Part shown: piece after piece, positions 6,180 through 12,683 of the stretch
Numbering within the stretch: position 1 is the stretch's first letter
Layout: the number at the start of each line of letters is the position of its first letter
NCBI GenBank assembly: GCA_024636595.1
Contig: JAGXGT010000103.1
Span: 1 to 16,088 of the forward strand
Length of the DNA stretch: 16,088 bases
Direction of reading: 5' to 3'
DNA from: Sphingomonadales bacterium
GTDB lineage: Bacteria > Pseudomonadota > Alphaproteobacteria > Sphingomonadales > Sphingomonadaceae
Notes under the pieces: model-generated
What the model was told of the DNA's origin: nothing
Databases searched by the model: none
The model's input: only the letters and a program-made list of their open reading frames with translations
Made by a program: the position numbers and the translations under genes

Positions 6180-7196
6180 ATGCAACCCCGGTCTTATCGC
6201 GCGCTGTTGGCGTCGGTCGCTGTCGGTGCAACCGCTCTCGCTGCCGGATCTGCCGAGGCGCAGATCAGTCTCAACTATGACAATCTTTCTTCTTTCGAAG
6301 AACCGCTGGCGTTCGAAATTGGCGAAGCCACCGTTCTCGTCGGCGGTCTGGTCGACGTGCCGGTCAGACTGGATCTGGATGACCGTATTTTCCACAATGA
6401 TGTGGACGTTAGTCTGGTCGCCAATCTGGATATCAAAATCGAGATGCAGCTCGCCAATCGATGGAATATCGGGGTTACCTATTTCGGGCAATATGATGAA
6501 AATAGCGATGATTATGATGATAATGTCGCCGGCTTTGTCCGCACCAGCTGGGGTAGCCTGATCGGCGGTAATGTCGACGGTCTGGTGCGGGAGGCGACAA
6601 GGCGCCGCCGCGCGGTTGGCAATGCCAATCTGGCGTTTGACGATTTTTACGGTCGGATCAACCGGTGGGGCGGCGGCTATAGCGGGCGTTTTGGTCCGGC
6701 GACGCTGACCGGTATTGTCGATGGCGATGGCCATTTCGAACTGGGCGCGCAATTTCAGCGCCCGATTGGCCGAAAAGATTATCGCTTCGCCACGCGGATT
6801 GGCCGGGCCCGGTATCTCGCCGCTGATGGCGTGACCAATTTCAAGACGATCGGCGCGGGCGCGGTCGGCGAATTTGTTTACGGCAGCAACCTGTTCGATC
6901 TCGGGGTCGGGTATGAGAATCTGCAAGCGGGCCCGATCGATCTCGACCGCTGGTATGTTTCGGGTGGCGCACAAACCAAGATCGGCGTGCTCAGCCTGTC
7001 CGCTGCTGGCCATTATGGCGAGCTCGACGGCACGTCCGAAACGTCCGCTTCGCTAGGCGTCCGCTATGATATCGCCCGGGGTCTGTCGACCAATCTTGGC
7101 GTCAACACCCGCAAGGCAGAGATTGCCCGCGACGGCGTGTCGGTGGTTGATGAAGATGAAACCAGCGCGACCGCTTCGGTGCGTTACAGCTTTTAG
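6180..7196 (+). CDS. Outer-membrane porin-like beta-barrel protein
   Basis: This 338-residue protein has a Sec signal peptide (MQPRSYRALLASVAVGATAL...) cut after AEA, before Q28. The body has alternating polar and hydrophobic strands and many aromatic and Gly residues, and it ends SVRYSF. A terminal Phe on the last strand is the usual BAM recognition signal for outer-membrane barrels. A short acidic segment, ENSDDYDDN (about residues 106-114), looks like a loop. It is most like the Gram-negative porin (Porin_4) group. Only 3 bases separate it from the haloperoxidase stop, with GAGG about 12 bases before the ATG, so the two are almost certainly co-transcribed. The solute is unknown. It converges with the response regulator gene 12 bases away. 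Confidence 0.8.
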   Translation: MQPRSYRALLASVAVGATALAAGSAEAQISLNYDNLSSFEEPLAFEIGEATVLVGGLVDVPVRLDLDDRIFHNDVDVSLVANLDIKIEMQLANRWNIGVTYFGQYDENSDDYDDNVAGFVRTSWGSLIGGNVDGLVREATRRRRAVGNANLAFDDFYGRINRWGGGYSGRFGPATLTGIVDGDGHFELGAQFQRPIGRKDYRFATRIGRARYLAADGVTNFKTIGAGAVGEFVYGSNLFDLGVGYENLQAGPIDLDRWYVSGGAQTKIGVLSLSAAGHYGELDGTSETSASLGVRYDIARGLSTNLGVNTRKAEIARDGVSVVDEDETSATASVRYSF

Positions 7197-7208
7197 GCTT
7201 TTAGCTGA

Positions 7209-7958
7209 CTAACGGCCTGCCAGCTTCTTCGCTGCCGCCAGATGGGTCCGGCCGATGCGGATTTCGGTGCCGCATTTGAGGCAAGCCATCCATACGCCGC
7301 CGCCGTCATGGCGGAGGCCAGCGATCCAGTCGCGCCGGACCAGATGCGAGCGGTGCAGCCGGATGAATTCTTCCGGATTGAGGCGCTCTTCGAGGCCGGT
7401 GATGGTCTGGTGCAGCAGATAGCTGATGCTGCCGACATGCAGCCGCATATAGTCCCGTTCGGCCTCGACCCGGTCGATTTCGGCGGCGACGATGCGGCGC
7501 AGTTCCGATTTATAGGGCACCCAGAATTCTTCCGCCCAGGGCGAGTCGTCTGCTTCGCTGGATCGCGGCTCGGCCGTGCGTTCCCGGACCCGGGAAATGG
7601 CCAGGGTCAGCCGCTCTCTTTCAACCGGTTTCAGCACATAGTCGATCGCCGCCACATCAAACGCCTCGACGGCAAAGCGGTCGAAGGCGGTGACAAAGAT
7701 GATTGCCGGGGCATCGGCCCTGCCGGACAGCGCCCGCGCGACGTCGAGCCCGTCCTTGCCGGGCATCGCGATATCAAGCAGCAGCAGGTCGGGTTTCAAT
7801 TGTTCGGTCAGGCGCAGCGCCGCTTCGCCGTCGCTGGCGGTGCCGATCAGATTGATATCGGGTTGCCGTGCGCAGAGCAGTTGCAGCCGTTCGATCGCCA
7901 GCGGTTCATCATCGACAATCAGCGTTGTCAGCGGTTTCGGTTCGGTCTCGTCGATCAT
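7209..7958 (-). CDS. LytTR-family response regulator
   Basis: This 249-residue regulator has an N-terminal receiver domain (about 12-125) with acidic pair D16/D17, phosphoacceptor D62 (LLLLDIAMPG), T90 and K110 (YVLKP), all conserved. The C-terminal LytTR DNA-binding domain covers about 148-246 (ERDYMRLHVG, EFIRLHRSHLVRR). LytTR proteins bind short direct repeats rather than using a helix-turn-helix. Its ATG overlaps the stop of the upstream sensor kinase gene by 4 bases, so the pair is translated together. Its stop faces the porin stop across 12 bases. A 9-bp direct repeat with 12-bp spacer at 9161-9190 is a likely autoregulatory site. Confidence 0.93.
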   Translation of the reverse strand: MIDETEPKPLTTLIVDDEPLAIERLQLLCARQPDINLIGTASDGEAALRLTEQLKPDLLLLDIAMPGKDGLDVARALSGRADAPAIIFVTAFDRFAVEAFDVAAIDYVLKPVERERLTLAISRVRERTAEPRSSEADDSPWAEEFWVPYKSELRRIVAAEIDRVEAERDYMRLHVGSISYLLHQTITGLEERLNPEEFIRLHRSHLVRRDWIAGLRHDGGGVWMACLKCGTEIRIGRTHLAAAKKLAGR

Positions 7959-9088
7959 GGGTTATCCAGCATCAAGGGTAGGGTTAGCTGGGCAATATAG
8001 CCACCTTCGACCGGACGTACAGTCTGCAGGCTGGCTTGCCGACCAAAGCGCGTTTCGAGCCGGTCGCGGACATTGGCCAGACCAATGCCGCTGCTCTTGC
8101 CATCATCCTGCAGATCCACCGGTCGCGGATCGCCGTCATCGGCAACCGTGAGGATCAGATTGTCGCCATCGGAGCGGGCGCTGATCGTGATCGTGACCGG
8201 CCGTTTGCTGTGCGCGACACTATGCTTGATCGCATTTTCGACCAGCGGCTGCAGGATTAGCCCGGGCACCAGCACGCCGAGCAATTCGTCTGGAATATGC
8301 ACTTTTGTCCGCAGCCGTTCGGGGAAACGAACCGCTTCGATATCGAGATAGAGATTCTGCAGATGCACTTCTTCCGACAGCGGTACGTCTTCCAGCGGAT
8401 CACCGGACAGGCTGGTGCGGTAGAATTTTGACAGGTTGAGGATCATCTCCTCCGCTTCTTCCGGCTGGCTGCGCATCACCAGCGTGCTGAGGCTGTTCAG
8501 CGTGTTGAACAGGAAATGCGGATTGACCTGATAGCGCAGCGAGCGCAGTTCGGCATCCTGCGCCGCCTGGGCGAAGCGGGCGGCCTTGCGTTCGACTTGG
8601 CGGACCTCGCCGGCGTAGCTCAGAGTCAGATAGAGCGAGGCCCAGCTGACGATGAAGAAAAAGCGCGAGGTGGCGTCCTCGGAAATCGATTTGAGCGCAA
8701 AATTGTCCTGCGCCATATATTTGCGCATTTCCTCGACATGCGCCTCGTCCCAGAGGTTTTCCGGATAATAGATGTTGAACACGTAATGATTGCACCAGGC
8801 GATGATGATGGCGCAGGGGATCGCGGCAGCGAAGGCGGTGATGATCCGGGTCGACAGCGCCTTGTCCTCAAACTGCCGGAGGAACAGGTAGAGCAGATAA
8901 GTGATGCCGATGCCGAAAATGGTCACGACAATGCGGCGCAGCGCCATCTCGCCCTGCGCCGGCCAGTCGCCGATCGACGCCCGCAGCGTCAGCACGATTA
9001 CATAGAAAAGCCAGAATCCGAGTATCGACAGGATTGCAACCTGATGGCCGACCGACGGCTTGTGATTTCCCAGTTCAAATTTTCTCAT
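7955..9088 (-). CDS. LytS/YehU-type membrane sensor histidine kinase
   Basis: This 377-residue kinase has four predicted membrane helices (about 17-38, 53-71, 81-100 and 142-160), with an extracytoplasmic stretch near 101-140 that may sense the signal. A short coiled region (161-183) leads into the His_kinase (PF06580) domain, with phosphoacceptor H191 in QVNPHFLFNTLNSLS. The ATPase domain shows N285 (PLVENAIKHS), the DDGD segment near 317 and GIGLANVRDRL at 334-344. It is the partner of the LytTR regulator encoded immediately downstream with a 4-base overlap. The ribosome binding site is weak. The signal it senses cannot be read from sequence. Confidence 0.92.
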   Translation of the reverse strand: MRKFELGNHKPSVGHQVAILSILGFWLFYVIVLTLRASIGDWPAQGEMALRRIVVTIFGIGITYLLYLFLRQFEDKALSTRIITAFAAAIPCAIIIAWCNHYVFNIYYPENLWDEAHVEEMRKYMAQDNFALKSISEDATSRFFFIVSWASLYLTLSYAGEVRQVERKAARFAQAAQDAELRSLRYQVNPHFLFNTLNSLSTLVMRSQPEEAEEMILNLSKFYRTSLSGDPLEDVPLSEEVHLQNLYLDIEAVRFPERLRTKVHIPDELLGVLVPGLILQPLVENAIKHSVAHSKRPVTITISARSDGDNLILTVADDGDPRPVDLQDDGKSSGIGLANVRDRLETRFGRQASLQTVRPVEGGYIAQLTLPLMLDNP

Positions 9089-9160
9089 ATAGATTCAATT
9101 CATCATTTCGAGGCAGCTTAGGGCAATATGGTATCCATTGTCTCTAGGGGAATCGTGACC

Positions 9161-9190
9161 GGTCGAAACAGGCTTGCGGTTGGTCGAAAC
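9161..9190. promoter_or_regulatory. Direct repeat, candidate LytTR binding site
   Basis: GGTCGAAAC occurs perfectly at 9161-9169 and 9182-9190, with a 12-bp spacer and a 21-bp period (two helical turns). On the minus strand it reads GTTTCGACC twice. LytTR regulators (AgrA, ComE) bind 9-bp direct repeats with 11-12 bp spacers containing a GTT core. The site lies 73 bp upstream of the LytS-type kinase start and also upstream of the divergent gene at 9324. Confidence 0.55.
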
Positions 9191-9290
9191 TTTATAAGCC
9201 TGACGCGCAATTTTCCGAATTTGGAGGTCGGCAGCGCAATTAATCCGGACATATTTAACCAATTGCTAACCATGTTGGGGTCAAATGTCT

Positions 9291-9313
9291 TCGTGGGATG
9301 AGTCCACGAGGAG
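9291..9313 (+). promoter_or_regulatory. Hairpin abutting the Shine-Dalgarno of the orphan gene
   Basis: TCGTGG (9291-9296) and CCACGA (9304-9309) form a 6-bp stem with a 7-base loop. The last A of the stem is the first base of AGGAG (9309-9313), the likely ribosome binding site 10 bases before the ATG at 9324. Folding could hinder ribosome access. The hairpin covers the alternative start region after the ATG at 9285, which argues that this stretch is leader, not coding. Confidence 0.4.
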
Positions 9314-9323
9314 TTGCGACAGC

Positions 9324-9875
9324 ATGACCAAGGAAATACGATCCGTTCCCGGCGCCATGACGCTGGCCGAGATGAAGGAATTTGCGGGCTTTAGCTCCGC
9401 GGCCCAGCGCTATATCCGCCGTTCGCTGGATGTCGGTCTCGAGCGCTCCGATGCGATTGAGACATGGTCGCGCGACAAGGTCGAGGAAGCCGGGATCAAG
9501 GTTCAGATGTCGCTCTACCGGCGGCTCGCCGAAATCCGCAAGGCGATCCCCCAGGATTGCGCGATCGACAGTATCGAAGCGTTCATGCCGTCGCTGATTT
9601 CGCTGGCCGCTTATGATTTGGGGCAGGGCCGTATCCACAGTTTTCCGGCGTTTCGTTTTCTGTACGAGCGCCTGCTTGGCCCGGACTCCCGTCCGTGGCT
9701 GCCAGGGGCCTTTTGTGCGGCGGCGGCGCTGCCGCATCTGCACCCGAAAACCCGCAAGGGTCTGCTGCAGTCGATCAGCGAGGCCGCCGCGACGGCGCCC
9801 GGTTGGTCCAATCGCGAACCGAGCTTCTTTCCGGAATGGATTGAAAAGGTCGACATAAGCAAAGCGGCGCATTGA
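9324..9875 (+). CDS. Hypothetical protein, about 183 aa
   Basis: I do not recognise this protein. The ATG at 9324 is preferred because AGGAG precedes it by 10 bases; an upstream in-frame ATG at 9285 would add 13 residues but has no clear binding site. The N-terminal half is charged and helical (MTLAEMKEFAGFSSAAQRYIRRS through LYRRLAEIRKAIP); the C-terminal half is richer in Ala, Pro and aromatics (FRFLYERLLG, SFFPEWIEK). There is no signal peptide or convincing membrane span. G/C-rich third positions on this strand support it over a nearly equal-length antisense frame. It is divergent from the LytS-type kinase gene, with a candidate LytTR site between them, and its stop faces the PF10118 gene across 23 bases. 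Confidence 0.65.
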   Translation: MTKEIRSVPGAMTLAEMKEFAGFSSAAQRYIRRSLDVGLERSDAIETWSRDKVEEAGIKVQMSLYRRLAEIRKAIPQDCAIDSIEAFMPSLISLAAYDLGQGRIHSFPAFRFLYERLLGPDSRPWLPGAFCAAAALPHLHPKTRKGLLQSISEAAATAPGWSNREPSFFPEWIEKVDISKAAH

Positions 9876-9898
9876 TCGCCGTCGGCTAGGTCCTGCGC

Positions 9899-10798
9899 TT
9901 AAATGGTTGCTGGCCGCCCGGTCAGCGCCGCTTCATAGTCGCTTTCGGCGCGCTGGATCAGATGCCGGTCGTCTTCGTTCCACGGATGGAATCCGGGCAG
10001 GAAGAACTTGCACCACGGAATGATGATCGCCCGCGCAATACCGGGATCTACCAGCAGGAATTTTGCCAGTTTGAGTTTTACGCGCCAGCCGGTCATGCCG
10101 TCCTGCGCCAGCAGGTCGAGCGAGTCGTTCCAGCGGTTGCCCCAGAAATTGCGGGTGATGATCAGCATCATCAGCGCCTTCACCTTCCACCGTTGCCACC
10201 GGCTCCAGTCGCGGGTCGCGTAGAGCCAAGTGTCATAGGCGACGCCCTTGTGCTCAATCTCTTCCAATGCATGCCAGCGCCATAGATCGGCGGTCTCCTC
10301 ATCGGAATCCTTCCAATGCCGCGGATTGGCGAGAAATTGCTGCGCCATGATCGCGGTAAAATGTTCGAGGATCATCGTTGCCGCCAGATTGGTGATCTTG
10401 GGCCGGCCCTTGGTCATCGCCAGCGATTCGGTAACACGCTGTTCGATCCGGCTGGTGTCATAGCCATTTTCCTCGACCCGGCGGTTCAGCGCCAGATGTT
10501 CGCGGCTGTGGATCACTTCCTGTTGGATGAAGGCGCGGATTTCCTTTTGCAGCTTTTGCGGTGTCTGATCACGAAATTCTTTCACGCTTTCGATGAAAAA
10601 TGCCTCGCCACGCGGGAAGGTCAGCGACAGGCAATTGTAGAAGGCGGTCGCGATCGGGTCGCCATTTTGCCAGTATTTATCAGGATTGAAATCTGCACCC
10701 CTGCCGAAACGGCGATCGCGGGGCGTGATTTCATGGCCCGCAGGCGTGGGGGTGGCGATGGTTTCCGGTTGGGTGGTGACGGAGCCGAGCATATTCAT
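9899..10798 (-). CDS. PF10118 'metal-dependent hydrolase', possible diiron oxygenase-like protein
   Basis: This is a 299-residue protein of the COG3687/PF10118 family, usually labelled predicted metal-dependent hydrolase. The ATG at 10798 is chosen because GGAAG lies 6 bases upstream; a 70-residue longer frame would run into the divergent TetR gene. Likely metal ligands sit in four helices: E65 (RGEAFF), E94-x2-H97 (QQEVIHSREH), E145 (LEHFTA), and H176-x3-E180-x2-H183 (WHALEEIEHKG). This pattern resembles diiron four-helix-bundle oxygenases such as AurF more than a hydrolase. No signal peptide is visible; a hydrophobic stretch near 206-216 and another near 254-264 may be membrane-associated. 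It is probably controlled by the divergent TetR regulator. Confidence 0.85.
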   Translation of the reverse strand: MNMLGSVTTQPETIATPTPAGHEITPRDRRFGRGADFNPDKYWQNGDPIATAFYNCLSLTFPRGEAFFIESVKEFRDQTPQKLQKEIRAFIQQEVIHSREHLALNRRVEENGYDTSRIEQRVTESLAMTKGRPKITNLAATMILEHFTAIMAQQFLANPRHWKDSDEETADLWRWHALEEIEHKGVAYDTWLYATRDWSRWQRWKVKALMMLIITRNFWGNRWNDSLDLLAQDGMTGWRVKLKLAKFLLVDPGIARAIIIPWCKFFLPGFHPWNEDDRHLIQRAESDYEAALTGRPATI

Positions 10799-10865
10799 CA
10801 GATGCTTCCAATTTGCGAAATGCAGACTATAGCTAACATCAATGAAAATAGGGCTGCTTACATAA
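10799..10865. promoter_or_regulatory. Divergent promoter region between the PF10118 and TetR genes
   Basis: This AT-rich 67-bp gap must hold both promoters and, by analogy with other TetR genes, the repressor's operator. The only exact dyad seen is the short TAGCTA in ACTATAGCTAACA near 10826-10838, and no long inverted repeat is present. The TetR gene has no convincing ribosome binding site, so its message may be leaderless or have a very short leader. Confidence 0.4.
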
Positions 10866-11462
10866 ATGTCAATAGCGAAGCGTCGTCTCTCCCCAGAAGA
10901 AAGCCGTGGCATGGCTCTCGCCGCAGCCCGTGATCTGTTGATCGAAACCGGGCCGCAGTCGGTGACGCTCAAGGCCGTTGCCGGGCGAATCGGCCGCACC
11001 CATGCCAATCTGTTGCACCATTTCGGTTCCGCCTCCGGACTGCAAAAGGCGCTGGCCGCTTATCTGTCGGACGAAGTCTGCGGCATGATTGCGCAGGCGA
11101 TCCAGAAATCGCGCACCGGTGAAGGCAGCGTGCGCGATATCGTCGACCTGACCTTTGACGCGTTTGACAAGCAGGGCGGAGCGGCGCTCTGGTCATGGAT
11201 GATGCTCACCGGCAACGAAGACGCGCTCGACCCTATTGTCGATGCGATTCATGCTCTGGTCGATGATATTGGCGAAGCCGGGCATGATGACCGCGAAAAG
11301 CATGATGACACGCTGGCTCTGGTGCTTATGGCCCTTGGCGATGCGCTGATCGGTGACCGTCTGTCCGGCTCTTTGGGTCTGCCCCGCGATTCCGCCCGGG
11401 ACATGGCCGAACGGCAACTGGCAGATGCGCTGGAACGCTGGAAATGCGAGCATGAATCCTAG
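10866..11462 (+). CDS. TetR-family transcriptional regulator
   Basis: This 198-residue protein has a TetR-type N-terminal DNA-binding domain. Helix 1 is MALAAARDLLIETG, followed by a helix-turn-helix at about 32-53 (SVTLKAVAGRIGRTHANLLHHFG). The all-helical C-terminal ligand-binding region (about 70-195) is variable, as is normal in the family. The neighbouring divergent PF10118 gene is the most likely target, with autoregulation from the same 67-bp region. The effector is unknown. Its 3' end converges on the VOC gene 23 bases away. Confidence 0.88.
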   Translation: MSIAKRRLSPEESRGMALAAARDLLIETGPQSVTLKAVAGRIGRTHANLLHHFGSASGLQKALAAYLSDEVCGMIAQAIQKSRTGEGSVRDIVDLTFDAFDKQGGAALWSWMMLTGNEDALDPIVDAIHALVDDIGEAGHDDREKHDDTLALVLMALGDALIGDRLSGSLGLPRDSARDMAERQLADALERWKCEHES

Positions 11463-11485
11463 GCTTTGGCCGATCCGTGCCGCGG

Positions 11486-11926
11486 TCAATTCTTGGCGAA
11501 TAGTTGATCGTCGCTGGCAAAGGCCTTGAACTCCAGCGCATTGCCGCTCGGGTCCTGAAAAAACATCGTCGCCTGTTCGCCGACCTGTCCCTTGAAACGG
11601 ACCGTTGGCGCGATGACGAAGGCGATATCGGTGGCTGCCAAACGGTCGGCAAGAGCTTGCCATGCGGACATCGTCAGCACGACACCGAAATGCGGGACGG
11701 GAACCTGCTCCCCGTCGACCGGATTGATCAAAGGCCGGGGATCGAAATTCTCGTCGAGATGGGTGACAATCTGATGCCCGAACAGACTGAAGTCGATCCA
11801 GTGGCTGTCGCTGCGGCCTTCTTCGCAGCCTAGCAGGCCGCCATAGAAAGCGCGCGCAGCGTCGAGATCATGGACCGGGAAGGCGAGATGGAAGGGGCGC
11901 AGGGCGGCCAGCGTCTCAGTGCTCAT
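11486..11926 (-). CDS. VOC-family (glyoxalase-fold) protein
   Basis: This 146-residue single-domain pair of beta-alpha-beta-beta-beta modules opens RPFHLAFPVHDLDAARAFYG and closes MFFQDPSGNALEFKAF, both typical of the vicinal oxygen chelate superfamily. Candidate metal ligands are H13, H79 and E132, the usual His-His-Glu set, so it is probably a metal enzyme rather than a binding protein; substrate unknown. The ATG at 11926 is preferred over an upstream TTG because the family motif begins soon after it, and because it overlaps the 3' end of the upstream gene by 11 bases (AATGAGCACTGA), suggesting coupled translation in place of a good ribosome binding site. Confidence 0.85.
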   Translation of the reverse strand: MSTETLAALRPFHLAFPVHDLDAARAFYGGLLGCEEGRSDSHWIDFSLFGHQIVTHLDENFDPRPLINPVDGEQVPVPHFGVVLTMSAWQALADRLAATDIAFVIAPTVRFKGQVGEQATMFFQDPSGNALEFKAFASDDQLFAKN

Positions 11927-12605
11927 TGCGGGGCTGCTTTTCTTCTGGTGCGGCAAGGAAAAAACAATGGTCAAAATCGAGATCGGAGCCCTGACCCTTC
12001 TTTTCCAGCTTTTTCGCGTCAGCCAGCATCGCTTCTCGGCTTTGCGTCAACAAAATATCGCTTTCCTGACCGCTCAGGCCCTCGGCCCGCATTTTATCGC
12101 GGGCGCGGCTGTCGAGCACGGCGGCCAGTGTTTTCAGATCCTGCGCTGTCTTGGACAGACCTTCGCGGTTGTGGACTTCCTCATAGGCGAGTTGCAGCAT
12201 CCCGGCGCATTGCGTGAGATCGGGTTTTGGTTTGGGTGGTACCGCAACATCGAGCAACGGCAGGCAGGTCGCCATTTCGCTTCGGACCAGCTCGTCCGGC
12301 TCGGCGGCGTCCTGCGCCATGGTTTGCTGGTCTGCCACCGCCGCCAATATATCGTCCCGTACCTGTTCCTTGGTTCGGCCGGTATCGTCCATGATCCGTT
12401 GGCCGACCATAGCGGCATAGGCGGCGCCGCGTTCGGAGAGCAAGGGATAGTCGAGTGCACTCTCTATGCCGCGCTCCTGTTCCGAAGCGATGATCGCCAG
12501 AACGGCGACACAGGACAGGTCGCGCCGCTGCATTTGGTCGAGCGGGACGGGCGGGCTGGCGGCCGGTTGCGAAACCGCGAGCAGCAGGAGGGGAACAATA
12601 TTCAT
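11916..12605 (-). CDS. Exported hypothetical protein with four cysteines
   Basis: This 229-residue protein is not recognised. The ATG at 12605 gives a short signal peptide (MNIVPLLLLAVSQPAAS); a TTG 36 bases upstream gives a worse N-terminus. The mature part is helical and charged, with C32, C114, C133 and C214, which could form two disulfides in the periplasm. A proline/lysine linker (PPKPKPD, about 123-129) separates two helical halves. It is divergent from lnt and overlaps the VOC gene. A nearly equal-length plus-strand frame lies opposite, but it lacks a signal peptide with a matching start and starts within the VOC gene's 5' end. The ribosome binding site is weak. Confidence 0.65.
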   Translation of the reverse strand: MNIVPLLLLAVSQPAASPPVPLDQMQRRDLSCVAVLAIIASEQERGIESALDYPLLSERGAAYAAMVGQRIMDDTGRTKEQVRDDILAAVADQQTMAQDAAEPDELVRSEMATCLPLLDVAVPPKPKPDLTQCAGMLQLAYEEVHNREGLSKTAQDLKTLAAVLDSRARDKMRAEGLSGQESDILLTQSREAMLADAKKLEKKGQGSDLDFDHCFFLAAPEEKQPRNEH

Positions 12606-12683
12606 CGGCGGACAATAGCAAGCAAATGGCGGTACGGGCAATTAGCAATTGAATGGTGATCGCGAACACGGCAAAAGCCGCCG

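Noticed and set aside
5979..7013. Long minus-strand frame (344 codons) opposite the porin and the end of the haloperoxidase gene
   Set aside because: It contains low-complexity Ile and Asp/Arg runs that mirror the plus-strand codons, has no domain signature, and overlaps two well-supported genes.
9255..9872. Minus-strand frame of 205 codons opposite the orphan gene at 9324
   Set aside because: The plus frame has a good AGGAG and more natural composition; the minus frame is Arg/Gln/His rich without motifs.
10799..11008. 70-residue N-terminal extension of the PF10118 protein
   Set aside because: It would overlap the 5' end of the TetR gene, has a composition typical of antisense sequence, and a good ribosome binding site exists for the ATG at 10798.
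11919..12659. Plus-strand frame of 246 codons opposite the exported hypothetical gene
   Set aside because: The minus-strand frame has a signal peptide and a coupled neighbour. The plus frame starts inside the VOC gene's 5' end and shows no domain. Some doubt remains, since the favoured gene is itself unrecognised.
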